In this document: in pieces, positions 44,305 through 53,172 of the stretch
How positions within the stretch are numbered: the first letter of the stretch is position 1
Layout of the letters: every line of letters begins with the position of its first letter
NCBI GenBank assembly: GCA_032251435.1
Contig: JAVVEH010000013.1
Span: 1-64,000 of the forward strand
Source of the DNA: JAVVEH01 sp032251435
GTDB taxonomy: Bacteria; Verrucomicrobiota; Lentisphaeria; Oligosphaerales; MVZH01
Length of the DNA stretch: 64,000 nucleotides
Direction of reading: 5' to 3'
Notes under the pieces: model-generated
Database searches by the model: none
The model's input: the letters and a program-made list of their open reading frames with translations, nothing else
Told to the model about the DNA's origin: nothing
Program-made: the position numbers and the translations under genes

Positions 44305-44826
44305 ATGATTGATAAAATTAACGCGGCGATTCGAAGTATTCCGGATTTTCCTAAACCAGGCATCATGTTTAAGGATATCACCCCGGTGTTGCGTGATCCC
44401 GATTTATTCGCGGGGGTGGTGAAACTCATCGCTGACCGGTGGCGGGGAAAGGGGCTTGACGCGGTGGCCGCGGTGGATGCCCGGGGATTTATCATGGGAG
44501 GAGCGGTGGCGTATGAGCTGGGGATAGGGTTTGTTCCCGTCCGGAAAGCGGGAAAGTTGCCTTGGGATACTGTCTCGGCCAGTTACGCTCTGGAATACGG
44601 CACGAACACGGTGGAAATGCACGCCGACGGGGTGAAGACGGGGGAAAAGATTCTTTTGATTGACGATTTGCTGGCCACTGGAGGAACCGCGGCGGCGGCG
44701 GTGAGTCTGATTGAAAAGCTCGGCGCGTCCATCGCGGGCATCGAGTTTATGTTGGAATTAACGTTTTTAAATGGCCGGGCGGCTCTGGCCCCGCATGATG
44801 TCTATTCCCTTATTCAAGTGGATTAA
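44305..44826 (+). CDS. apt: Adenine phosphoribosyltransferase
   Basis: 173 residues. Salvages adenine to AMP using PRPP. IRSIPDFPKPGIMFKDITPVL is a textbook N-terminus (core PDFPKPGI), DARGFIMGGAVAYELGIGF and FVPVRKAGKLP follow, and ILLIDDLLATGGTAAAA is the PRPP loop. The ATG at 44305 sits after AGAAGGGA at good spacing. Confidence 0.96.
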   Translation: MIDKINAAIRSIPDFPKPGIMFKDITPVLRDPDLFAGVVKLIADRWRGKGLDAVAAVDARGFIMGGAVAYELGIGFVPVRKAGKLPWDTVSASYALEYGTNTVEMHADGVKTGEKILLIDDLLATGGTAAAAVSLIEKLGASIAGIEFMLELTFLNGRAALAPHDVYSLIQVD

Positions 44827-44886
44827 TCGGGTTAGTGTCGTGAGCGCCTGCCGCCATCAGTCATGGAAATTTGGAAACAGGCATGA

Positions 44887-45735
44887 TATATCGACTTGGT
44901 CGCCCTGCATGGCGTTAACAATGCTGAAGTTCTGGAAAAGGCGCTCAATCAGGACGCTTCTCTGGCGGTTTTACGACAAGCTCAAAAGGATGGACGGATT
45001 GGTCATATCGGTTTCTCCACCCATGGCCCCACAGATGTCATCATAAAGGCCATTGAGTCAGATTTTTTTGATTATGTGAACCTGCATTGGTATTATATGG
45101 ATCAAATGAATCTGTCGGCCATCAACGCGGCCGCCCGCCGTGACATGGGTGTGTTTATTATCAGCCCGTCCGATAAAGGGGGAAAGCTCTATGAACCCCC
45201 GAAAAAGCTGGTTGAATTGTGCGACCCTTTTTCCCCAATGGCGTTCAACGATCTGTTCTGTCTGGCCAACAGGAATGTGCATACCTTGAGCGTCGGGGCG
45301 GCCAAACCCGAAGATTTTGACGCTCACCTGGAGGCGTTGCCATGGGTGAAGGACGGCGCGAAGGCGGTCGCCCCGGTGGTGGAACGGTTAAATCGGGAGC
45401 TGGCTGACATCTTGGGCCTCGACTGGGCGACCCAATGGGCCTCGGGCATCCCCGATTGGACGGATGTTCCCGGACATGTGAATGTGTATCACACCCTGCG
45501 ACTGTATACTGTGTGGAAAGCCTTTGATATGCTTGAGTATGGGCGGATGCGGTATAACCTTCTGGGCAACGGCGGGCATTGGTTCCCCGGTGAAAAAGTG
45601 TCGGCGGCCGACTGGAACGCGTTTGAGAAAACGATCGCGGATTCGCCTTTCGCCGATGTCATCCCCGCCTTTCTCCGCGATGCCCATGCCGCGTTTAACA
45701 AGGAAGACGGGAAACGCCTGAGCGAGTCGGGTTAA
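44887..45735 (+). pseudogene. Aldo/keto reductase lacking its N-terminal half
   Basis: The frame reads YIDLVALHGVNN from 44887, a pattern from the middle of aldo/keto reductases, and continues through IGHIGFSTHGP, LHWYY and FIISPSDKGG to a normal C-terminus. A TGA stands directly before (44884-44886), and only about 60 bases separate it from the apt stop. The N-terminal 100 or so residues, with the catalytic Asp, Tyr and Lys, are therefore missing. A TTG at 44896 could still start a 279-residue product, but it lacks a ribosome site and should be inactive. Deletion next to apt is the simplest cause. The 160 bases after it hold a CCTTCATGG pair and no gene. Confidence 0.75.
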
Positions 45736-45894
45736 GTGTCGCTGACACGCTGTTCCGCCACGTAGGCCTCAAACGTTTTCTGCGAAACGAATGATAGCGT
45801 TGTAACCGAAGCCGGCTGATTGAAAAGGTCTTCCTTCATGGCCTTCATGGTGAAACGTGACAACGCGCGACGTGGCGCCCTTGGGACAGACCCG

Positions 45895-46404
45895 TCATAT
45901 TTCCTTTTTGGAAGCCATCCACTGAGCGACCGCCTGTGAGCAGGCGGATGAAGAGAATCCCTTATTCGCCAGAAACCGGTAGAGTGTGGCGCGTGTTTTT
46001 TGGGGGTCGGGTTGATTCTTGATCAGGCGGGCTTTCCGGCGAACCGCCTCCACGGCGCGGCTGAGTTCCCCCTCATCGCCATCCGCGTCCCACCGTTCCG
46101 CCAAAACCTCATTGATGACATCCGGCGGCACACCGTATTGATACAGTTTGTTTTTCACCCGACTCCGACCGACGGGGGGAGACGCCTGCTTCATATAGCC
46201 GCAATAGTCGCTGGCCACCTGACGATCATTCAACAGGCCAACCCTGACAAAATCATCGATGATCTCAGTGACATGGGGGAGGGGGAATTCTTTCTTGATC
46301 AGCTTGTCCCGCAACTGTTTGACCGTGTGCGGTTTTTGCGTCAGGAGCTTCAACGCCCGCTCCCGGCACTTCTCACGCGCGGCGCTATTTTCGCGGTCAT
46401 TCAT
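45895..46404 (-). CDS. recX: RecX-family regulatory protein
   Basis: 169 residues. RecX-type three-helix repeats: ERALKLLTQKPHTVKQLRDKLIKK, IIDDFVRVGLLNDRQVASDYC (core GLLNDRQVA) and NKLYQYGVPPDVINEVL. RecX modulates RecA filaments. recA is not in the window. The esterase gene upstream ends inside this gene (eight-base overlap), so they are co-transcribed despite unrelated roles. Confidence 0.88.
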   Translation of the reverse strand: MNDRENSAAREKCRERALKLLTQKPHTVKQLRDKLIKKEFPLPHVTEIIDDFVRVGLLNDRQVASDYCGYMKQASPPVGRSRVKNKLYQYGVPPDVINEVLAERWDADGDEGELSRAVEAVRRKARLIKNQPDPQKTRATLYRFLANKGFSSSACSQAVAQWMASKKEI

Positions 46405-47206
46405 CAGAACTGGACGGGAAGGCCTGAATATGTTTCAGCCATTTAACGGACAGCGCGTGCCACTGCGCGGTGTGCGCGTTTTCCGGCGCCAGGCCCAAGC
46501 CATGGCGTCCTTCAGGAAACACATGCAGTTCGTAGGGGATCTTGTGGCGGGATAAGCTCATGGCGAATAACATGCTGTTTTCCGGCGGCACGCCGGCGTC
46601 TTCCGCCGTGTGCCAGAGAAACGTCGGCGGCGTGTCGGCGGAAACATGTTGATCCGGGGCCATCCGCGCCCGCGCCGCGGTGTCCGCGTCTTGCCCCAAA
46701 AGATTTTTGTAGGATCCTTGGTGGGCGAACGGGGGTTCAGACGTGATCACGGGGTAGCATAGAATCAGCGCGTCGGGCCGGTTGGAGAAGGGGAGCTCAT
46801 CATGGCCTTTGAGGTCCGGAGAGTCATAAAACACACCGGAGGTGGCGGCTAAATGGCCCCCGGCGGAAAAACCGAGAACGGCTATTTTGTCCGGACAGAC
46901 CTTCCACTGACTGGCATTTTTTCTCAATAAGCGGATGGCCCGGGACACATCTAAAAGGGGTGCCGGATGGCGGTTCGGAGACACCCGGTAGTGGACGACG
47001 GCGGCGGTCAGTCCATGGTCATTATAAGCTTGAGCGATGGGCTCCCCTTCGTGGGCGGCCCGTCCGCCGTACCCGCCGCCGGGGCAAATCAGCACACAGC
47101 CGGCGGCGTTTTTGCCGGGGGCGGGATACACATCGATAAACGGGTCGAAATTATCCTCGGATGAGGCGCGGGGCATAGTGTCCCACAAGGGTAAATGAAT
47201 GGGCAT
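46397..47206 (-). CDS. Alpha/beta hydrolase, acetyl-xylan esterase-like
   Basis: 269 residues without signal peptide. The oxyanion strand CVLICPGGGYGGRA, the nucleophile elbow LGFSAGGHLAA (Ser about 119), the acid in WHTAEDAGVP and the His in PEGRHGLGLA make a complete triad in the order of the BD-FAE/acetyl esterase family. It may remove acetyl groups from plant-type oligosaccharides in the cytoplasm, consistent with the rhamnosidase; the substrate is inferred. Confidence 0.87.
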   Translation of the reverse strand: MPIHLPLWDTMPRASSEDNFDPFIDVYPAPGKNAAGCVLICPGGGYGGRAAHEGEPIAQAYNDHGLTAAVVHYRVSPNRHPAPLLDVSRAIRLLRKNASQWKVCPDKIAVLGFSAGGHLAATSGVFYDSPDLKGHDELPFSNRPDALILCYPVITSEPPFAHQGSYKNLLGQDADTAARARMAPDQHVSADTPPTFLWHTAEDAGVPPENSMLFAMSLSRHKIPYELHVFPEGRHGLGLAPENAHTAQWHALSVKWLKHIQAFPSSSDE

Positions 47207-47213
47207 AATTTTC

Positions 47214-47966
47214 TCAACATTCGTTTGGCATGGCTCTTAACACGTCGTCCCAGTCGTAAACCGCCGCGATGCGTTGACCAGGTTCTATAACGAGAAAATC
47301 GGAGGTCTTCCAGTCACCCTGTATGAGTTGACGGATGAGGGTGAGCCTACCTTCCAGGATTGAAAATTCAAGCCCGCGGTCTTCCACCTTTTTCTTAAAA
47401 CCATCAATATCCGCCAGCGCGTGAGTCTCCGGAATATCAATAAAATAGGCTTTGGCGCTTTCTTCCCGGGCGCCGGGATGCAATGTGTCCCAAATATAAC
47501 GGGCGTTTTCCTCGCCGTATTGCTCAACATACGCCGCGAAAGGATCCTCCATACCCGCTTCGCTCTGGTCATCCGCGGTGCGCAAAAAGTATTCGCCCCG
47601 CTCCATGTACCCAACCGAGCTGAAGGGCGTGCTGGGATGTTCTTTAAAATAGGTGGTGAAGGCTTGCTTAGACCCCAGTAAAATCGTGCAGCAGTCATGG
47701 GCCCGGGGGATGACGAGAGGAAACTTTTCGGTGTGTAAGTCAAGCGTGGCATTACCGCAAAGGCCAAAAAGCAGCAAAATGGCGTCGTAGCGTTTACCAC
47801 AGTTCTCAGCCTGAGTAATCAGCTGTTGAAGTTTGTCGCGCAAATGATCTGGAGCGCTGTGTTCACCGATTTCAGTGAATTCCAGGTCGATGGTGTGGGG
47901 AGATTCCGCGACAGCGATACACGCTTCACGGGTGAACACATTGCAGGCGATAAGTTTAAACAGCAT
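47214..47966 (-). CDS. DUF1638 protein
   Basis: 250 residues. FKLIACNVFTREACIAVAES at the start, YDAILLLFGLCGNATLDL, and PLVIPRAHDCCTILLGSKQ are the hallmark strands of DUF1638, with the Cys-rich pair HDCC likely to bind a ligand or metal. DUF1638 genes often sit with corrinoid-dependent methyltransferases. Here the next gene upstream on the same strand, beyond a tiny membrane peptide, is a URO-D-like methyltransferase. The role is unknown. Confidence 0.85.
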   Translation of the reverse strand: MLFKLIACNVFTREACIAVAESPHTIDLEFTEIGEHSAPDHLRDKLQQLITQAENCGKRYDAILLLFGLCGNATLDLHTEKFPLVIPRAHDCCTILLGSKQAFTTYFKEHPSTPFSSVGYMERGEYFLRTADDQSEAGMEDPFAAYVEQYGEENARYIWDTLHPGAREESAKAYFIDIPETHALADIDGFKKKVEDRGLEFSILEGRLTLIRQLIQGDWKTSDFLVIEPGQRIAAVYDWDDVLRAMPNEC

Positions 47967-48032
47967 AAGAGGTGAAAGAGGGGGGAACCCCGTACCGACG
48001 CGTGGTGTGGAATGGAAATAGCGTTGGAGTAT

Positions 48033-48125
48033 TTAGTCCTTGTCTTTAGATGACAAAAAGAGGACTAAAACAACCGCCGCGACAAGACCCATGACGACAA
48101 GACCAATTAAACCAAAAGACATCAT
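48033..48125 (-). CDS. Candidate 30-residue single-span membrane peptide
   Basis: ATGATG at 48125 opens a 30-codon frame ending in TAA at 48033. The product starts MMSFGLIGLVVMGLV, continues as one hydrophobic helix and ends in a short charged tail (SSKDKD), a typical layout for membrane microproteins. An ACGGAAAA precedes the start, a weak ribosome site. It lies between the DUF1638 and URO-D-like genes in the same orientation. Conservation of the frame would be the test. Confidence 0.55.
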   Translation of the reverse strand: MMSFGLIGLVVMGLVAAVVLVLFLSSKDKD

Positions 48126-48274
48126 GTTTTTTCCGTAGTTAGCCACCATTTTTTTCACCGTGGGCGGAAAGCGGGATACGCTCAAGTCACTAGACCGCCC
48201 GTTTGACGCGGGTAACTTTAACCGTGACAGGGGCGTTCCGCAAGTTTTCTCAAACGTGTTTTGAGAGATTTTTA

Positions 48275-49396
48275 TCAGCGGACCGCCAGTTCACGGGACA
48301 GTTCAATGTAGCGCTTGATGGCTTCACCGGGAACATTGAAGGGAATATGATTGCCGACACACATCATATAACCGGCGGACATTTTGGCGGTTTCGGCCAT
48401 GGATTCCACCATTTTACGGATTTCGGCGGGGTTATTCCGCATAAGCACCCGGTTGTCGCCTTCGCCGGCGATAAAACAGTTCTCATATTTTCGGGCGATA
48501 GCCTTGTAATCCGTGTAGGGTTCGCTGATGATCCCGCGGGCCCCGCAGGCCATCACATCATCGGCAAAGGCGTCCACATTGCCATCAACCATAAAAAGAA
48601 CCTCTTTACCAGCGTCTTTCAGAATACGCCAATATTCCTCATAGCGGGGAAAAATATATTTATTCATCCAGGCCGGGCTGACCACGGGGCCGGAGGTCAG
48701 GACAATGTCGTCGTGACACACAGCGAAATTGACCGGCAGGCGGGCGAAAGCGCGGAACACGCGGCGGTTAATCTCAGCGAATTCATCCATGATCCGTTCA
48801 AATGCCGGCTCCAGACACAGCATCAGAAAATTTTCATAGCCGAAGGTCAGCATCGGCCACATGAACATGGTGTTGTAGAAATACACACAGGCGGGGCGCC
48901 CGGCCGGGGCCGTGTCACCCCATTCAGCCGGATAGTTTTTCCGGAAACGCTCATAGATGATGTCCTCACTGCTGAAATCGCCGTCGACCACGACATTCCA
49001 GCCGGTGAAATCCGCCTGTTTTAACGGACTGAACTTGAGCATGTCATCCAGACTTTTAAACCGGTGGCTGGCGTCGTGCTGTTGCCAGTTATCCCGGAAA
49101 CGGCCGCCCCAGCGTCCCCAGCCCTTGTCCTCCTGGTCTTCAATATGAGGGATGGGATCATCGGTTTTCGGAATCCCCAAACGGAGTTCCGGATATAACT
49201 CCCGCATCTTTTCCCGGCACTGTTTCGGATGATCGAAGTAATTAATCCCGGTCAGATAGGTTTCCGCGTCTGGATTTGACCAGTGTTCCCAATGGACGAC
49301 TTGCTTGGGGCCCCGGCCCATATAGCTGTCAAATATCGGGTCGGATGAGACTGCCGTGTTATTTTCGGATTGATGTGAGGCGGGCGATTTGGCCAT
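48275..49396 (-). CDS. URO-D superfamily protein (corrinoid methyltransferase-like)
   Basis: 373 residues. The uroporphyrinogen decarboxylase fold is indicated by WNVVVDGDFSSED, FGYENFLMLCLEP, VCHDDIVLTSGPVVSP (the conserved DD/G motif), EEYWRILKDAGKEVLFMVDGNVD and ISEPYTDYKAIARKY (core MVDGNVD). This branch belongs to the large set of methyltransferase-like URO-D proteins of Lentisphaerae and Planctomycetes rather than haem synthesis (no HemE N-terminal RQAGR motif). It is divergent from an AraC regulator 139 bases away, so it is probably induced by a methylated or sugar-linked substrate. Confidence 0.85.
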   Translation of the reverse strand: MAKSPASHQSENNTAVSSDPIFDSYMGRGPKQVVHWEHWSNPDAETYLTGINYFDHPKQCREKMRELYPELRLGIPKTDDPIPHIEDQEDKGWGRWGGRFRDNWQQHDASHRFKSLDDMLKFSPLKQADFTGWNVVVDGDFSSEDIIYERFRKNYPAEWGDTAPAGRPACVYFYNTMFMWPMLTFGYENFLMLCLEPAFERIMDEFAEINRRVFRAFARLPVNFAVCHDDIVLTSGPVVSPAWMNKYIFPRYEEYWRILKDAGKEVLFMVDGNVDAFADDVMACGARGIISEPYTDYKAIARKYENCFIAGEGDNRVLMRNNPAEIRKMVESMAETAKMSAGYMMCVGNHIPFNVPGEAIKRYIELSRELAVR

Positions 49397-49535
49397 GATG
49401 AGAATTCCGGTTGTTGGAGAAGGGGCAGACGGATTTGGAAAGATTTTATTCTGCTATAAAGTAGCCCGCCAAGAATGACAATGTTATGGTTATTATACAT
49501 AAAAACATGTTTATTTTACAGAATATGGACCATGG

Positions 49536-50384
49536 ATGCGGCGTTTAACTGTTGAAATTCTAGCTGGAGAACGAGCGGAACTGACCCGGGAAACTTGGGC
49601 GGATCCGAGCCAGGAATTCTGTAATTCATTTTCCCGGCTGTATGTCATCGAAGAGGGGGAGGCCCGAATCCGAACGGGCAAGGCTTGGCGAATACTGAAA
49701 CCGGGGTTTGTTTATATGATTCCGGCTGGGTGCGGTGCCAGCTATGTGTGTCCGAAGCGAATGATTCTTAGCTGGATGCATCTTCGGGTTGAAGCCATTC
49801 CTCTGATGGATGTCTTTTCCCGGGCCGAGACGCATGAGCGTTTGCTGAGCCGGAAGGCGAAGGACGGTCGCCATCAGTTTCCCGGAGTGCCTTTAACGGA
49901 GGAACTGCGACATCAAGTCAATGAGCTTCTGGATTGTCTGAATCAGCCGGCTTCACCGGTGGTGACTTTTCGTAAAACAGCTTTGGCCTGTTCACTTCTC
50001 AACCCCTTTCTTCCCGCCAGCTGGGACGCGCTGATGCCGGATGCGGATACCGGTCATCGCCTACGGCCGGCTCTGGCCCTTATGCAGCATGCCATGGACC
50101 GCTCGGTGTCTCTTGACGAGCTGGCTGGAACCGTTCATTTGCATCCCACCTATTTTTCAAATCTGTTTAAAAAGACATTCGGCGTTTCTCCCGGGGCTTA
50201 TCACATGGAGCTGCGCCTGCACCGGGCGAAAATGCTGCTGGTTGACACAGCTTTGCCGGTTGCCCGGGTGGCTGCCGAGTGCGGGTTCTCAGACGAATTC
50301 AACTTTTCTAAAACATTCAAACGGCGGGTGGGGTCCTCACCTCGTGACTTTAGGCGTGAGGGAGGATCGGTGATGTTTCCTTGA
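49536..50384 (+). CDS. AraC-family transcriptional regulator
   Basis: 282 residues. An N-terminal cupin-like sensor domain (about 1-130, with LKPGFVYMIPAG) and two C-terminal helix-turn-helix motifs (VSLDELAGTVHLHPTYFSNLFKKTFG and VARVAAECGFSDEFNFSKTFKRRVGSSPRDFR; cores HPTYFSNLFK and FSDEFNFSKTFK). It is divergently transcribed from the URO-D-like gene. The AT-rich spacer (49397-49535) with TTATTATACATAAAAACATG is the likely operator region. Confidence 0.93.
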   Translation: MRRLTVEILAGERAELTRETWADPSQEFCNSFSRLYVIEEGEARIRTGKAWRILKPGFVYMIPAGCGASYVCPKRMILSWMHLRVEAIPLMDVFSRAETHERLLSRKAKDGRHQFPGVPLTEELRHQVNELLDCLNQPASPVVTFRKTALACSLLNPFLPASWDALMPDADTGHRLRPALALMQHAMDRSVSLDELAGTVHLHPTYFSNLFKKTFGVSPGAYHMELRLHRAKMLLVDTALPVARVAAECGFSDEFNFSKTFKRRVGSSPRDFRREGGSVMFP

Positions 50385-50508
50385 CACTCATTCCGCGTTA
50401 TTCCAGTTGATCCACACCAGCATTTCGCCCGGCTTTACAGGACCCTGGATGTCAAAATGTTGTCTGTTGACGATGAAGCAGCCTTGACAAATAAAGGAGG
50501 GAATTAAG

Positions 50509-51306
50509 GTGAAACTGTTCAAAACGATTTCCGTCCTGTTTCTACTTGCCGCGCTGGCATTTCCCTGCCGGGGAGAGTATGCCCCTGTCCGGGAGGACGT
50601 GATCAATCTCCAAAAAATCGCCTTCCAGGGCAAAAAACCGGAGGAAATCGCCCGGTTCCTGATCCGAACCGCCCTGACTGTCATGGAGACTTCCGACTGT
50701 TCAATCAATCAGGAAACACTTGCTGTGGCGAATACTTTCTGGCGGGGATCGAGTTGTGACGCAGCTAGGGAGGCCATTCCCATCGTGGCATCTCACCTCC
50801 TAAATAAGGTGAACAGTGGCGATTCCCCCATCAGGAAAGCCGCGTGGTTCGTAGTTGCCAGCCATGAGATAGGTTTGCTTGAAAAGTATTGGGACGAGGA
50901 AGTCGAGAACATGCCGGATGTTGTGCCAGCCCTGTGCCGAGCCGTTGTCCGTCTCCCATACAGCGAGGGAATCAATATCCGGGCTCGACTGAGGGAAAGA
51001 ACGAAGGCTCTTTTGGAACGTTGTGGGACCTTATCTGCTGACAAGATACGTAAATGGGCGGAAAAGGAAAGTGCCTGGCTTGACAGTGTATCAGATGAGG
51101 ATTTGCGGTCAGTCACCACATGTCTCAGCAATAAGAGGTTGTCGACCGATGAGTTAAGAAAAAAATGTCGCCAATCCATTGACAATTTGTTGGCCTTGGC
51201 AGACACGCTTAAGAATAGAAAGAATAGGCCGACAGGAATGAATGGCACCAATCAGGTGAATCCGAAAGAAATTATGGACAAAAACATAAACTTTAAAAAG
51301 TCCTGA
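50509..51306 (+). CDS. Exported helical protein, unknown function
   Basis: 265 residues from a GTG at 50509 with an excellent AAAGGAGGGAATT site. The signal peptide ends about residue 22 (CRG|EYAPV). The mature chain is helical, with four cysteines at scattered positions and an Arg/Lys-rich C-terminus. No family recognised. It stands alone at the border between the core genome and the repeat-rich accessory region, and the next 486 bases hold only repeats. Confidence 0.7.
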   Translation: MKLFKTISVLFLLAALAFPCRGEYAPVREDVINLQKIAFQGKKPEEIARFLIRTALTVMETSDCSINQETLAVANTFWRGSSCDAAREAIPIVASHLLNKVNSGDSPIRKAAWFVVASHEIGLLEKYWDEEVENMPDVVPALCRAVVRLPYSEGINIRARLRERTKALLERCGTLSADKIRKWAEKESAWLDSVSDEDLRSVTTCLSNKRLSTDELRKKCRQSIDNLLALADTLKNRKNRPTGMNGTNQVNPKEIMDKNINFKKS

Positions 51307-51451
51307 AAGGACATCGCAATGATAGTATGCAGAGTGAGCCCTGAACGACCCCGCGCAGCGGGGGCTGCGAGCGCAAAGCGCGGGGGGCACCGCCCCATAA
51401 GCGCTAACTTGATGCACGAATCGTGCTCAAGTTGGCTTGAATATTCGACAA

Positions 51452-51675
51452 TGAGTTCACTCTAAAAAGTCCGGTTTTTTCAGAAACGGCAAACTTAATC
51501 CAGAACTTCATCCAGAACCTAATCCAATTTTGTGCTCAGACCGATTCAGGAATTTAGTTCTGGAGACCGCCTAAGGCAGAGTCGGAGCGTAGTGAACGGC
51601 AACGTTCTGGAGACCGCCACAGGCAGAGCCGGAGCGTAGCGAACGGCAACGGTTTTCTTTTTTAGAGTGAACTCA
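51452..51675. mobile_element. MITE-like element with perfect 17-bp ends and 4-bp target duplication
   Basis: TGAGTTCACTCTAAAAA at 51452-51468 is present as its exact reverse complement at 51659-51675. The four bases on each side are ACAA (51448-51451 and 51676-51679), as expected for a target-site duplication. The 224-bp interior has no ORF. A transposase that could move it is not in the window. Confidence 0.7.
51557..51650. repeat. Two tandem 47-bp repeats
   Basis: GTTCTGGAGACCGCC starts a 47-bp unit at 51557 and again at 51604; five bases differ, mostly transitions. They lie inside the MITE-like element. Confidence 0.9.
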
Positions 51676-51792
51676 ACAATCAACATTCAACACCCAACAT
51701 CCAAGTAAATGCGCACAACCGTTTCAATGAAAAATACTTACATACTTGAATATTGGATATTCCGTGTTGGATATTGGACATTAAGTTAGCGC

Positions 51793-53118
51793 TCATGGCG
51801 CGTCGAGCCCGCGCTGTGGCGTGAGAAACCACTTCCATGCCGGCACCATGCGGATACTGCGGCCGTCGGCCTCGATGTCGTCTTCGGTGAACGAGGTCAA
51901 CAGAAGCAAGGTTGTGTCGGGATCGGTATCCGTCAGGGCGCGGACCTCGCGGGCCAGCGTGGCGGGATCACCGGGATCGGCGCAGACCTGAATCGCCAGG
52001 CGGCGACCGTCCCGCAGCTTGACGACAAAGTCGATCTCGTAGCCATTCCGGGTAATCCCGTAATTTGGCGCGTGATCCCGCCGTAGCAGTTCGGTATAGA
52101 CGGCATTCTCGAGCGCGTGACCCATGCCCCAATTCCCGCCGGGCGGCACGCACGCCCAGACCAGTCCGTGATCCGCCGCGTACATCTTGCGGGGGTTGAC
52201 CATACGGCGGCGTTCCGACGGCGTGTCCAGGAACACCCCCGAAAAGAGAAAGGCATCCTCCAGATGCTGCAAATAGTCGTGCAGCGTGTCCTTGCCGCAC
52301 TTCATGCCCTGTGATTTCAGTTCATTGTAGAATTTACTGACGCTGAAATGGCTGGCGCTCGCGCTCATCAGGCGGCGGGTGAGATAGCGTAATGCGGCAA
52401 TCCCGGTCAGGCCATGCCGTTCAACAATATCGCGCAGCACCACGGTGTTGACATAGCCCTGCAGCATCTGCCGCCACTCGCGTTCAGGCAGGCCCTGCAC
52501 GGCCGGAAATCCGCCTTCGCGCAGATAGTCGATCAAGGCATGTTCGATTTGCGCGCGCTGTTGCCTGCCTGTCTTGTCGGGCTCGTTCGGGATGGCAATC
52601 GCCCGCGCCGTCAGGAATTCAGAAAAACTGTACGGATGAATGCGCGTCTCGATGGCCCGTCCGCGCATCGCCGTGGCCACTTCGCTGCTGAGCAGTTTTG
52701 ACGACGACCCCGACAGGAAGATCCTGACATCGCGCCGGTCCAGCAGCCGGCGGACGAAGCGCTCCCAGCCGCTCACGTATTGGATTTCGTCGAAGAAATA
52801 GTAACTCGTAACTCCAGCCGCTGGCGGATACGCCCGAAAGTAGGCTTCGTCCACCGCGCGCGGGAAATCGGCGTCGACCGACCCGATTCGTTCATCCTCG
52901 AAGTTCAGGTACAATATGCGCTCGCGGTCCACGCCCGCGGCAATCAGTTCCCGGATGCGTTGGAACATGCGGCAGGTCTTGCCCGTACGGCGCATGCCGA
53001 TCAGTACCGTCGCCGTATTCGGGATCTCGGCAAGCGCGCGCTCCCGCTCGACAAGGTCCGCTCCGTACGCCATCTCCATCGAGTCGGCGATCATTTGTCG
53101 AATGAGTGCTTCCATCAT
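51793..53118 (-). CDS. AAA ATPase with DUF4143 domain
   Basis: About 441 residues. Walker A IGMRRTGKTC (about 40-49), Walker B YYFFDEIQYV, and FLSGSSSKLLSSE (sensor) mark the AAA_14 domain. The C-terminal DUF4143 domain has a PD-(D/E)XK-like strand set (NGYEIDFVVKLRDGRRLAIQVC: EIDFVV and IQVC). These ATPases are widespread in mobile and variable regions; their role is not established. The longer frame to 53151 is possible, but the ATG at 53118 gives the usual start. Confidence 0.88.
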   Translation of the reverse strand: MMEALIRQMIADSMEMAYGADLVERERALAEIPNTATVLIGMRRTGKTCRMFQRIRELIAAGVDRERILYLNFEDERIGSVDADFPRAVDEAYFRAYPPAAGVTSYYFFDEIQYVSGWERFVRRLLDRRDVRIFLSGSSSKLLSSEVATAMRGRAIETRIHPYSFSEFLTARAIAIPNEPDKTGRQQRAQIEHALIDYLREGGFPAVQGLPEREWRQMLQGYVNTVVLRDIVERHGLTGIAALRYLTRRLMSASASHFSVSKFYNELKSQGMKCGKDTLHDYLQHLEDAFLFSGVFLDTPSERRRMVNPRKMYAADHGLVWACVPPGGNWGMGHALENAVYTELLRRDHAPNYGITRNGYEIDFVVKLRDGRRLAIQVCADPGDPATLAREVRALTDTDPDTTLLLLTSFTEDDIEADGRSIRMVPAWKWFLTPQRGLDAP

Positions 53119-53172
53119 TTTAGTCCTTTTAAGAAAGGACAAATATAGCATATTAAATCATTATGCGCAAGG

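Larger units (their letters stand above)
51400..51793. repeat. 394-bp segment with 15-bp inverted ends
   Basis: AGCGCTAACTTGATG at 51400-51414 is repeated inverted at 51779-51793 with one mismatch; the right copy reaches the stop codon of the ATPase gene. The left end also folds locally (GCTAACTTGA ... TCAAGTTGGC around GCACGA/TCGTGC). Inside lie the MITE-like element and a run of AT-rich repeats near 51680-51780 (ATATTGGATATTCC, TTGGATATTGGAC). No gene is visible in 51307-51792. Confidence 0.6.

Noticed and set aside
45732..45848. 38-codon minus-strand ORF after the aldo/keto reductase remnant
   Set aside because: No ribosome site; its start lies in a CATGAAGG-type repeat and no family is evident.
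48240..48274. Terminator hairpin CTCAAA/TTTGAG after the URO-D-like gene
   Set aside because: The T-run follows on the + strand, where no gene ends; on the minus strand it lacks a U-run.
51400..51440. Integron attC-like hairpin (GCTAAC ... GTTGGC with an extrahelical T)
   Set aside because: Too short for attC, and the outer boxes do not match RYYYAAC and GTTRRRY; no integrase or cassette array nearby.
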